DNA of 64,000 bases, taken from positions 62,001 through 126,000 of the forward strand of contig CAWACK010000026.1 in NCBI GenBank assembly GCA_963780545.1. The letters run 5' to 3'. Made by a program: the position numbers and the translations under genes. The notes under the pieces are model-generated. The model was not told the DNA's origin. It saw only the letters and a program-made list of their open reading frames with translations, and ran no database searches. Shown here one piece after another: positions 34,933-42,686 of this stretch. Each line of letters opens with the position of its first letter. Position 1 is the stretch's first letter. The DNA comes from UBA8941 sp963780545 (lineage in GTDB: Archaea; Thermoproteota; Bathyarchaeia; TCS64).

Positions 34933-36071
34933 GGAAGGTAGCAGTAGCGGGGATAGGGTTTACCAAGGTCGGCGAGCCTTGGGATAGGAACTTCAAGGAA
35001 CTCTTCGCCGAGGCGACCCTCGCCGCGTTGAAGGACGCTAACCACATGGAGATTGACCAACTCTACGTAGCCAACATGATGGGAGCACATCTACAGGGTC
35101 AGCTTAGCATGGGCGCAATAATAGCCGAGGCAGTAGGCAAGCCAGGCCTTCCCGCAGTAAGAATCGAGGCGGGTCAGGCAAGTGGGGGTGTCGCATTCCA
35201 TGAGGCAGTCAAGGCAGTAGCCTCGGGGATTAACGACTGGGTTCTAGTCGGTGGAGTGGAGAAGATGAGTGACCTCCTCCCCGAGGCCGTCACTTCAGCC
35301 CTAGCGGGGGCTGAGGAGCAGGATTACACAGCCTTTACAGGCGTCACTAAGACAGGCCTCTCAGCGATCCTTCACAGACTCTACAGCCATGAGTTTGGTG
35401 CCACACCTGAGGAGATCGGTTGGTTCGCAGCTCGGAGCCATGATAATGCCGTTGGCGTCGCTCATGCTCAGTACCCCTTTAAGCTCAGCATTGAGCGTGT
35501 CATGACAAGCCCGATGGAGGCAGACCCAATAAGGATGATGGAGTGTGCCGCTGTTGCCGACGGAGCAGCGGCGGTTTTACTCGGACCTGCCGACAAGATC
35601 GAGGCGGGTATTGAAGTAACCGCCTCATCGGTGGCCACAGACCACCTCTCGATAGCTGCTCGAAAGCACCCTCTCACATTGGAGGCTGTAAAGAAAGCCG
35701 CGGCCAAAGCTTACGAGATCGCAGAAATCAAGCCGAAGGACATAGATGTACTTGAGGTAACTGACGACACTACTATAGATGGCGTCCTAAGTCTAGAGGA
35801 CCTCGGCTTCATTGAGAAGGGGAAAGGTGCTAAGTTCGTCGCCTTAGGTGCTACGACCCGCAACGGTGAGATACCCACAAATAATTTCGGAGGCCTCAAA
35901 GCCCGCGGTAACCCTGTTGGAGCTACGGGACTCTACCAGATTGCGGAAATTGTTCTCCAACTCCGCGGCAAAGCTGGGGCAAATCAGATCCCCGAAGCGA
36001 AGATAGGAATGGCACAGAGTATGGCGGGCGTTGGCTCGACATGCTCCGTAGCTATTCTAAGGAGGGTCTAA
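34929..36071 (+). CDS. Thiolase-like protein of the HMG-CoA synthase operon, catalytic residues substituted
   Basis: A 380-residue SCP2-type archaeal thiolase normally forming acetoacetyl-CoA and channelling it to HMG-CoA synthase through DUF35. The fold is well preserved (VAGIGFTKVGEPWDRNFKEL at the start, DGAAAVLLGPADKI, GGLKARGNPVGATGLYQIAE). However, the nucleophile position reads EAGQASGG (Gln83) where family members have A-C-A-S-G. The G-H-P histidine is asparagine (Asn328, RGNPVGATG), and the H-D motif is EVTDD (276-280). Only the C-terminal cysteine (Cys372) remains. It may be a structural or altered-activity subunit. It overlaps HMG-CoA synthase by four bases and is one base from the DUF35 gene. 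Confidence 0.9.
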   Translation: MRKVAVAGIGFTKVGEPWDRNFKELFAEATLAALKDANHMEIDQLYVANMMGAHLQGQLSMGAIIAEAVGKPGLPAVRIEAGQASGGVAFHEAVKAVASGINDWVLVGGVEKMSDLLPEAVTSALAGAEEQDYTAFTGVTKTGLSAILHRLYSHEFGATPEEIGWFAARSHDNAVGVAHAQYPFKLSIERVMTSPMEADPIRMMECAAVADGAAAVLLGPADKIEAGIEVTASSVATDHLSIAARKHPLTLEAVKKAAAKAYEIAEIKPKDIDVLEVTDDTTIDGVLSLEDLGFIEKGKGAKFVALGATTRNGEIPTNNFGGLKARGNPVGATGLYQIAEIVLQLRGKAGANQIPEAKIGMAQSMAGVGSTCSVAILRRV

Positions 36072-36072
36072 T

Positions 36073-36465
36073 ATGAGTGTACCAAGATACTGGCGTGAGG
36101 AGAAGCCCCGTTATAGGCTTGTCGGTGAAGAGTGTGTCAATTGTGGCGCAAAGTGTTATCCTAAGACACCCATCTGCTGCTGTGGTGGTACCGATTTCAA
36201 GCCCTACAAGCTGGCGGAAAAGGGAAAGGTTCTCAGCTGGACCGTTATCAGAAACGCCCCCTTAGGTTATGAGAGGTTTGCTCCTTACATCGTCGCCCTC
36301 ATAGAGCTCGACGATGGAGTTCGTCTTCTCAGTCAAGTTGTAGACGTCGAACCCGAGGTTGTCAAGGTTGGGATGAAGGTTGAGTTCGTCCTTCGAAAGG
36401 TTACTGAAGATGGACAGGCTGGTCTAATCCAGTATGGGTACAAGTTTCGCCCCGTCGTCGACTAG
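36073..36465 (+). CDS. DUF35 zinc-ribbon/OB-fold protein
   Basis: A 130-residue protein with an N-terminal rubredoxin-like zinc ribbon (C-x2-C in EECVNCGAKCYP, then TPICCCGGTDF) and a C-terminal OB fold (GKVLSWTVIRNAPLGYERFA, LIELDDGVRLLSQVVDVEPE). In archaea this family bridges acetoacetyl-CoA thiolase and HMG-CoA synthase and holds the CoA intermediate. It is the third gene of that operon here, starting one base after the thiolase stop. Confidence 0.93.
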   Translation: MSVPRYWREEKPRYRLVGEECVNCGAKCYPKTPICCCGGTDFKPYKLAEKGKVLSWTVIRNAPLGYERFAPYIVALIELDDGVRLLSQVVDVEPEVVKVGMKVEFVLRKVTEDGQAGLIQYGYKFRPVVD

Positions 36466-36501
36466 GATCCTTTTTCTTTCGATTATCCCCACAGATAAGA
36501 T

Positions 36502-36509
36502 GTTTAAAC
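36502..36509 (+). promoter_or_regulatory. TATA box for the fumarase/aspartase gene
   Basis: gtttaaac is centred about 25 bp before ATG 36531, the spacing of a leaderless archaeal promoter. This supports the 36531 start over the longer frame from 36510. Confidence 0.5.
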
Positions 36510-36530
36510 TTGACTCTCTCAAATTTAACC

Positions 36531-37925
36531 ATGTCAGGCAGGCGAAAGGAGAGAGACCTCCTGGGAGAGGTAGACATTCCAGCTGCAGCATACTATGGCT
36601 CTTTTACCGCTAGGGCTCTTTACAACTTCCGCATATCTGATCGCGTTATAGGTGTAGGCTTCATTAGGGCGCTCGCTGAGGTGAAGAGGGCTGCGACTGA
36701 GGTGAATGCCCATCTCGGTTTGCTCGATCACAGTCTTGCAGAGGCGATCATGAAGGCAGCGGATGAGGTTATAAATGGGAAGTTTGAATTGGAGTTCCCA
36801 CTCGATGTCTTCCAAGCCGGAGCTGGAACACCTTGGAACATGAACATGAACGAAGTCCTCGCTAACAGGGCTAACGAACTCCTCGACCACCCATTAGGTT
36901 CCTACACCCCCATCCATCCCAACGACCACGTCAACATGTCCCAATCTTCCAATGATGTAATTCCGACCGCCGTCAGAATAGCCACCCTAAGACTCAATTG
37001 TGAGCTCGTTGTTAGCCTTAAGCACCTCGAATCCACGTTAGAGAAAAAGGCGATTGAATTCGCAGAGGTCATGAAGAGTGGAAGGACCCACTTCCGAGAT
37101 GCTGTCCCAGTTACTTTGGGACAAGAGTTCCACACTTATGCTTTAGCTGTTCGAGACGCCCATAGAGGTTTGGGAGAAGCAGAAACGAAGCTTCGACGAC
37201 TACCTATTGGCGGAACCGCCGTGGGAACAGGCGTTGATACACATCCCCAATACAGGAAACTCGTTGTCGATGAGCTGAGGAAGGTCACCGCTCTCGACCT
37301 AACTGGGCTGGATGACCCAGCACAGGGACTCCAATTCGCCTCCGACTTCCTCGACTACATAAACGCCATCGACCTCCTTGCAGTCACGCTACTAAAGATC
37401 GGGAACGACCTCATGCTCCTGAGTTCCGGCCCAATGACAGGTCTCGGTGAAATTATGTTGCCACCTGTCGAACCTGGGTCGAGCATAATGCCGGGTAAGG
37501 TCAACCCGAGCATTATAGAGTGTGTCAACATGGTCTGCCTTCAGGCTATCGGGAGCAGGAATATCATAGAGAAAGCCGCTATGCTGGGGAGCCTTGACCT
37601 GAACGTATACACGCCTCTCATCGCCTTTAACCTCTTCAATACTCAAGAGTGGATGACCAACGCCGTGGTGACTCTTACAGATAGATGTGTAGTCGGGATC
37701 AAGGCTAATCGTAGAGCGACGGACTACTATTTCAGGTACTCGAATGCCTTCGCGACCCTCTTAAGCCCAGCTATAGGTTACGAGAAAGCGGCACAGCTGG
37801 CTATGGAGGCCGCCGACAAGGGTATGTCAGTGGGGAAACTGGCACTTGAGAAGGGACTCCTCTCAGAGAAGGAGTTAGAGAAGCTGTACCGAGGCTCCAC
37901 ATCACCTAATATCGAATCCAAGTAG
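36531..37925 (+). CDS. Class II fumarase / aspartate ammonia-lyase family protein
   Basis: A 464-residue member of the fumarase/aspartase superfamily, performing reversible elimination from fumarate. Motifs: the N-terminal ERDLLGEVDIPAAAYYGSFT, AGAGTPWNMNMNEVLANRA, HPNDHVNMSQSSNDVIPTAV and the signature GSSIMPGKVNPSIIEC. Aspartase and fumarase C differ at few sites; the NMSQSSNDVIPT and GSSIMPGKVNP blocks suit both. Aspartase is slightly favoured by the ELLDHPLGSYTPIHPNDHVN stretch. I chose ATG 36531, which lies 25 bp from a TATA box. Confidence 0.88.
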   Translation: MSGRRKERDLLGEVDIPAAAYYGSFTARALYNFRISDRVIGVGFIRALAEVKRAATEVNAHLGLLDHSLAEAIMKAADEVINGKFELEFPLDVFQAGAGTPWNMNMNEVLANRANELLDHPLGSYTPIHPNDHVNMSQSSNDVIPTAVRIATLRLNCELVVSLKHLESTLEKKAIEFAEVMKSGRTHFRDAVPVTLGQEFHTYALAVRDAHRGLGEAETKLRRLPIGGTAVGTGVDTHPQYRKLVVDELRKVTALDLTGLDDPAQGLQFASDFLDYINAIDLLAVTLLKIGNDLMLLSSGPMTGLGEIMLPPVEPGSSIMPGKVNPSIIECVNMVCLQAIGSRNIIEKAAMLGSLDLNVYTPLIAFNLFNTQEWMTNAVVTLTDRCVVGIKANRRATDYYFRYSNAFATLLSPAIGYEKAAQLAMEAADKGMSVGKLALEKGLLSEKELEKLYRGSTSPNIESK

Positions 37926-37961
37926 AGAGTGAAGAAGATTTGAGATGAACTAGCGCCATGA

Positions 37962-38113
37962 AAGCTCATTATCAGTGGCGGCATAGCAGTCTACTGTGCT
38001 AAATGCCTCCTTTAATCAACGTTAAAGCAGTCAAAGTTCACGCGAATGATAACCATCCTATTCCACCCATGGGAATCAACGCCGAACACTGCTTAAACCT
38101 GATCAAGTACTAA
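37962..38113 (+). pseudogene. Possible short gene remnant
   Basis: Between the fumarase and glyS genes, one frame reads KLIISGGIAVYCAKC. The adjacent frame, from ATG 38003, reads MPPLINVKAVKVHANDNHPI and GINAEHCLNLIKY to a TAA at 38111-38113. Both look more protein-like than chance, and a single shift near 38000 would join them into about 50 residues. I recognise no family. It may be a decayed gene or a tiny protein of 36 residues. Confidence 0.25.
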
Positions 38114-38137
38114 TTAACTCCCACACACTTTGGTAGA

Positions 38138-38145
38138 TTTATATT
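38138..38145 (+). promoter_or_regulatory. TATA box for glyS
   Basis: tttatatt lies about 36-43 bp before ATG 38181 and inside the longer frame that begins with TTG 38130, which argues that translation starts downstream at 38181. Confidence 0.45.
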
Positions 38146-38180
38146 CTCCTCACCTATTCACGATAGAGGCTGATGAGGAT

Positions 38181-39725
38181 ATGTCCACCGGCAACATATA
38201 CGAGATGCTCACCGAGATCGCCAAGCGCCGCGGTTTCTTCTGGCCAAGCTTCGAGATATACGGTAACATAGCCGGCTTCACAACATATGGTGACGTTGGC
38301 GTCAAGCTCAAACGAAATATAGAGGCCCTTTGGAGGGAAAGCTTCGTCAGACGTCAGGGATTCTTCGAGATAGACGATCCTATAGTCAACAGCAGCAAGA
38401 TCTTCGAGGCATCCGGACACCTCGCCAACTTCAAGGAGTACGCTGCGACGTGCAGCCAATGCGGACGCAGCTTCCGTGCTGACCACCTGATCGAGGAGAG
38501 GACAGGCATGGAGCACGTTGAGGCTCTCGGTGGTGAAACCATCAAGAAGCTTCTCGTTGATAATAACATAAGGTGCCCCATATGTGGAGGTGTACTCAAG
38601 GAGCCGACGCTTGTACTCACGATGTTCCAGACACAGATCGGCGCAACAAGTGCTGAAGTCGGATACATGCGTCCCGAGGCCGCTCAGGGTATGTTCACCA
38701 ACTTCAAGCGCTGCTACCAAGCCAATAGGGAGAGGATCCCATTCGCAATTAGTCAGCAAGGGAAGGTTATGAGGAACGAGGTCAGCCCACGCCGAGGCAT
38801 GCACAGGCTCCGTGAGTTCACCATCATGGAGCTGGAGCTCTTCTTCGACCCCTTGAACCCCAAATGCCCGTGGATCAAGGACTTCGAGGATGAGAGGGTG
38901 CATCTTATCACAGAGGATATGGAGGAGAAGAGTGTCAAGGAGTCCATAGAGGTCACTATAAAGGAAGCCGTTGACAAGAAGCTCGTCAACAGCGAGTGGC
39001 AAGGCTACTTCATGGGAATCGGAAAGCGGTTCATAGAGTCTCTCGGCGTCCCACCTGAGAAGCAGCAGTTCCGCGCACACCTTCCTCAAGAGAGAAGTCA
39101 CTATAGCAGCCAGACCTTCGATCATGAGGTCCTAACGAAGAGTTGGGGTTGGATCGAGATCGCAGGCCACGCTAACAGGACAGACTACGATCTCAAAGCC
39201 CATCAGAAGGGAAGCGGGGCAGATATGAGCGTCTTACGCAAGGACGGGACCAGGTTCGTCCCACACGTCATCGAACCATCTTACGGCCTCGACAGGCTCA
39301 CGTTCGTCGCTATGGAGACGGCTTACGAACAGAGGGAGATGACTAAAGAGAAGAGAACTATTTTCCACTTTCCCAGGAACCTCGCTCCCTATCAGGTCTC
39401 GGTGCAGCCACTCGTCACAAAGGATGGGTTACCTGAAAAGGCATTGGAGATCTACTATACAGTACTCGCCGAGGGCTACAGGGCGATATTCGACGATAGT
39501 GGCAGCATAGGTCGTCGATACGCCCGCCAAGACGAGATCGGGACGCCCCTGGCAGTTACTATAGATTACACGACGATGGAGAAGGGGATTCTCACCTTAC
39601 GTGATAGGGATAGCTGGGAACAGGTCAACGTCAACGTAGTCGAACTCGCAGGGAAGCTATACGCCTATTTCCACGGAGCAGGGTTCAGGAACCTCGGCCC
39701 TCCAGTTATACGTAGCGGAGAGTGA
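38181..39725 (+). CDS. glyS: Glycyl-tRNA synthetase (class II, alpha2 type)
   Basis: Charges tRNA(Gly). The protein of 514 residues begins MSTGNIYEMLTEIAKRRGFF and has the glycine-enzyme segment FWPSFEIYGNIAGFTTYGDV. A zinc-ribbon-like insert follows (CSQCGRSF and later IRCPICGG). Motif 2 includes FAISQQGKVMRNEVSPRRGM and HRLREFTIMELELFFDP; the anticodon domain starts near NLAPYQVSVQPLV. ATG 38181 is preceded by TGAGG and a TATA box at 38138. The last 20 bp overlap a small convergent gene. Confidence 0.96.
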   Translation: MSTGNIYEMLTEIAKRRGFFWPSFEIYGNIAGFTTYGDVGVKLKRNIEALWRESFVRRQGFFEIDDPIVNSSKIFEASGHLANFKEYAATCSQCGRSFRADHLIEERTGMEHVEALGGETIKKLLVDNNIRCPICGGVLKEPTLVLTMFQTQIGATSAEVGYMRPEAAQGMFTNFKRCYQANRERIPFAISQQGKVMRNEVSPRRGMHRLREFTIMELELFFDPLNPKCPWIKDFEDERVHLITEDMEEKSVKESIEVTIKEAVDKKLVNSEWQGYFMGIGKRFIESLGVPPEKQQFRAHLPQERSHYSSQTFDHEVLTKSWGWIEIAGHANRTDYDLKAHQKGSGADMSVLRKDGTRFVPHVIEPSYGLDRLTFVAMETAYEQREMTKEKRTIFHFPRNLAPYQVSVQPLVTKDGLPEKALEIYYTVLAEGYRAIFDDSGSIGRRYARQDEIGTPLAVTIDYTTMEKGILTLRDRDSWEQVNVNVVELAGKLYAYFHGAGFRNLGPPVIRSGE

Positions 39726-39882
39726 CGTAACCGGCAACACCCTCGACCTCAGCGATATAAACACCATCGAGGACTTTTGAAACACCTTTGTCATCCTTAA
39801 GCGCAACCCCTTGAAGAGTCCCTTTGACTAACCTTACATCCTCCATGAAGAGGTCATTCTCGACGTAGACGCGAAATAGCAT
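39706..39882 (-). CDS. Hypothetical 58-residue protein
   Basis: A 58-residue frame, ATG 39882 to TAA 39706-39708, reading MLFRVYVENDLFMEDVRLVK, GTLQGVALKDDKGVSKVL and GVYIAEVEGVAGYVTLRYV. The alternating hydrophobic pattern suggests a small all-beta protein, and the composition matches neighbouring genes. AT-rich elements (cttttaacc and tctatactt) lie upstream. It is downstream of cinA on the same strand and overlaps the 3' end of glyS by 20 bp. I do not recognise the family. Confidence 0.55.
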   Translation of the reverse strand: MLFRVYVENDLFMEDVRLVKGTLQGVALKDDKGVSKVLDGVYIAEVEGVAGYVTLRYV

Positions 39883-39929
39883 GCTGGTTCAACTGTTAAG
39901 TATAGACTTTGGGGTTAAAAGTTTAGGCG

Positions 39930-40745
39930 CTAGAGGCGGCGGATGGTTCCTCCTCCGTTAGCGTCGATACGGCGCTGGTACTCGTCCATGAAGGACTTCA
40001 TCTTATCCTCCGCTTCTTCTAGAGTCGCACCCTGTACGACGATGTCGACCTTGATCTCCTTGACCTTGCTTCGCTCCTCCTCCGCTTCTGGGGGTGTAGC
40101 GGCGTTTTTGATGTATATCTCGGGGTAGTCGTTTTGAAGCTGATTGTAAACGGGAAAGAAGTCCTTCCAAACCATAGATACGCCGTAGGTATAGCCAAGA
40201 AGTTTGTGCTTCGCCTCTTGTTCAACTATGGGGGCGATGTGTACGTCGAACATCCCCATCATTTCCTGTGGGACACCGGGAAGTGTGAATATGAGCTTAC
40301 CATTGTGGAGTAGTTTCATCCCGACACTCATACCGACGGGATTCTGGATAGCCTCGGAGCCTTCTAGTATCCTCGCCATACGTGCGCCTCTATTTAGGTC
40401 GCTACCACGACGTTCGTATATCTCCTTAATCTTCTGGAAACTAACAGGGTCGTGGGAAATCTCCATTCCAAGGGCGCGGCCGATGGCGTCGACAGTGAAG
40501 TCGTCCTCCGAGGGACCAAGGCCACCTGTGAAGATGATGATTTCGGCGTCTCTATCTAGCGCCCCTTGAAGGGTTTCTCTCAGATCATCATAGTCATCGC
40601 CTATCATCGTGACTCTACGGAGCTGCGCTCCGATCTCGGCAAGTCGCTTAGCCAGCCAGTTACTATTAGTGTCTAGAATGCGACCGTAAATCAGCTCGTC
40701 ACCCGTCGCGATGATCTCTACACGTGGGCTACCCTTGTGCTTCAC
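39930..40745 (-). CDS. CinA N-terminal/MoaB-like molybdopterin-binding-fold protein
   Basis: A 271-residue protein with the competence-damage CinA N-terminal domain (MoCF_biosynth fold): VEIIATGDELIYGRILDTNS, NWLAKRLAEIGAQLRRVTMI, IIIFTGGLGPSEDDFTVDAI and LIFTLPGVPQEMMGMFD. Related proteins are annotated as nicotinamide mononucleotide deamidase-related or as ADP-ribose pyrophosphatase-like. The C-terminal deamidase domain of full CinA is absent, which is usual in archaea. Its exact reaction is uncertain. Confidence 0.88.
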   Translation of the reverse strand: MKHKGSPRVEIIATGDELIYGRILDTNSNWLAKRLAEIGAQLRRVTMIGDDYDDLRETLQGALDRDAEIIIFTGGLGPSEDDFTVDAIGRALGMEISHDPVSFQKIKEIYERRGSDLNRGARMARILEGSEAIQNPVGMSVGMKLLHNGKLIFTLPGVPQEMMGMFDVHIAPIVEQEAKHKLLGYTYGVSMVWKDFFPVYNQLQNDYPEIYIKNAATPPEAEEERSKVKEIKVDIVVQGATLEEAEDKMKSFMDEYQRRIDANGGGTIRRL

Positions 40746-41029
40746 GGCTACTTCCAGACGCCTCGGTGGCTTATATTGTGTATGGAGAAGAAAAAGAAGG
40801 GAAAACCATGATCGCCCTCCGTCTTAATGACTAAAACCGCGCGGGTACTTTGTAAAAGATAGGTAACTCCTGAATTGATTTCACCGATCTCGAGTCTTAT
40901 AAATCAAAGTATTCTAGATAGAGTTTCACTCGAATGAGGTCGATGAGTTGTAGAAACGAGTGCAGAGCAAAAGTCGATCTATTTCTGGAGAGGGAAAAAC
41001 TAAATTCCTCGACCGGTTGAGTTCGATAT

Positions 41030-41929
41030 GTGGTTCTCAGGATCGAGCGCTTTATACCCCTACCCCAACACGCACAAGGTGGTTTCGATCATGGCGATGT
41101 CTACGAGGCGAATGGCTACGTCTATATCGCCCATACGGCAGCGGGGACTGTTGAGGTCCTCGACGGCGTCAGGGGGACACTCGTAAAGACTATCCCAGGA
41201 TGCCCGGAAGCAAGCGGCGTCGTCTGCGCTCAAGCTGACGGACTGACCTTCGCAGCTAGCCGAGGTTCAGGGAAGATACTCGTCATACATGCATCGAAGG
41301 GGACGGTCAATAGGATGATCCAGTCAGGTTCGAAGCCAAATGGCGTCGCTTGGGACGATAACCATGGTGTTTTACTAGTAGCTGACGTGGCTGATCTTCA
41401 CGTAAGGCTAATCGACCCGGTTCGTGGCGAGGTGCTAAAAGCGATGAAGCTACCTGGAAGGCCACGGTGGTGCAGATATTCACCATTTCTCAACCGATTC
41501 GTCATCAACCTAAGAGAACCTACCGGATACATCACCCTATCTCCCCGGAACGGGGAGCTGGGACCCGTCGTCCCTGTGCCAGTGGCTGGCCCACATGGCA
41601 TCGATCTTAACGCCGATGGGAGGGAGGCTTACATAGCTTGCGACGGTGGCGCTGTTGTTGCCATGGACCTCGAGAAGGGAGTGGAGATATGTAGGGCGAG
41701 GATCCCTGGGGAGCCAGACGTCGCTTGGTTTAACGGTCGGAAGAAACTCCTCTACTGTGCAATCGCCAAGCCGGGCCTTCTGCTCGCAATCGACCTCGTC
41801 GAGATGAAGATTGTTCAGGAGATAAAGACGGAGGAGGGTGCAGGGACTTTCGCTTTTGATCAGTCACGGCAGAGACTCTACTCGTTCCAGCCCAAAAGTT
41901 GCCGCGCCGCAGTCTATATAGAATCCTGA
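41030..41929 (+). CDS. YVTN-type beta-propeller protein
   Basis: A 299-residue protein built from about seven repeats of roughly 40 residues (GYVYIAHTAAGTVEVLDGVR, LTFAASRGSGKILVIHASKG, VLLVADVADLHVRLIDPVRG, EAYIACDGGAVVAMDLEKGV, KLLYCAIAKPGLLLAIDLVE), the pattern of a YVTN/SMP-30-like beta propeller. No signal peptide, heme motif or catalytic set is evident, so it could bind a ligand or protein. The start is GTG 41030. The TGA stop overlaps the ATG of a short downstream frame (TGATG). Confidence 0.78.
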   Translation: MVLRIERFIPLPQHAQGGFDHGDVYEANGYVYIAHTAAGTVEVLDGVRGTLVKTIPGCPEASGVVCAQADGLTFAASRGSGKILVIHASKGTVNRMIQSGSKPNGVAWDDNHGVLLVADVADLHVRLIDPVRGEVLKAMKLPGRPRWCRYSPFLNRFVINLREPTGYITLSPRNGELGPVVPVPVAGPHGIDLNADGREAYIACDGGAVVAMDLEKGVEICRARIPGEPDVAWFNGRKKLLYCAIAKPGLLLAIDLVEMKIVQEIKTEEGAGTFAFDQSRQRLYSFQPKSCRAAVYIES

Positions 41930-42087
41930 TGTCGACTCGCCAGTGGATTAGGCGCATAATTCTACTGGAGGTTGAACATACAGTGAAGCTTCGTGCAACA
42001 GTTGTGTTTGAGGTCACCGCGACATCACTGAGTTGTATATTGAAACCCCAACTCTTCAACGAGGAAGAGTTCCCCCGCTTGCTTTAA
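41929..42087 (+). CDS. Possible 52-residue protein coupled to the propeller gene
   Basis: The frame starts at ATG 41929 within the TGATG stop-start overlap of the propeller gene and ends at TAA 42085-42087. It reads STRQWIRRIILLEVEHTVKL, then RATVVFEVTATSL and KPQLFNEEEFPRLL. The overlap suggests coupled translation. I do not recognise it; it may be a truncated gene. Confidence 0.35.
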   Translation: MSTRQWIRRIILLEVEHTVKLRATVVFEVTATSLSCILKPQLFNEEEFPRLL

Positions 42088-42192
42088 CATTAATGATTCA
42101 ATCCCTAATCGTAACTTCGGTGACCCGCGCCTCAATGTTAAATTTGATAGATTATTTTTATATGATGCCGTCCGAGAGTTACCCAGATCAAT

Positions 42193-42669
42193 ATGAGCAT
42201 AGACGGATGGACAGTCGAGAAGGCCCTAAGGGTCGGGGTCACTATGGAGACTGGCGCTTTTAACCTCTATACCGGAATGTCGTTGAAGGTGAAGGATCCT
42301 GGCTCCAAGCAACTCCTTAAGGAGCTGGCGGGCGATGAGGCGAAGCACAAGGCATATTTCGAGAACGCCCTGAAGGACCCAACGAAGGTGATGAGCGAAG
42401 CAAAGATCGGTGATCTGAAGGAGGTGATGGACCTCCATATCTCAGACCCACTCAAGTCAGCACCCCTTGGGCAGGACGCGAGCTACCAGGATACGCTCAT
42501 CTTCGCTGCGAAGAGCGAACAGATTGCATACGACTTTTACACAGCTCTCGCGGGGGCTTACGCGGCGCATCCGCTTGGAAAGGTGTGGTCCGAATTCGCC
42601 AGGATGGAGCAAGGTCACAAGCTAAAGATAGAGAAGGAGTATGATGAGGTCGTCCTAAGGGATAATTGA
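42193..42669 (+). CDS. Rubrerythrin/ferritin-like diiron protein
   Basis: A 158-residue four-helix-bundle protein. The diiron motifs are visible as METGAFNLYTGMSLKV, LAGDEAKHKAYFENAL (E-x-x-H), SEQIAYDFYTALAGAY and ARMEQGHKLKIEKEYDEV (E-x-x-H). There is no C-terminal rubredoxin domain, so it is the short rubrerythrin-like form, probably a peroxide or oxygen scavenger in an anaerobe. A TATA-like tttttatatga lies about 30-42 bp before ATG 42193. Confidence 0.88.
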   Translation: MSIDGWTVEKALRVGVTMETGAFNLYTGMSLKVKDPGSKQLLKELAGDEAKHKAYFENALKDPTKVMSEAKIGDLKEVMDLHISDPLKSAPLGQDASYQDTLIFAAKSEQIAYDFYTALAGAYAAHPLGKVWSEFARMEQGHKLKIEKEYDEVVLRDN

Positions 42670-42686
42670 ACTCTTTAATAAGGGGT

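Noticed and set aside
38154..39125. 323-residue minus-strand frame inside glyS
   Set aside because: Long antisense shadow of a highly conserved synthetase with no recognisable motif.
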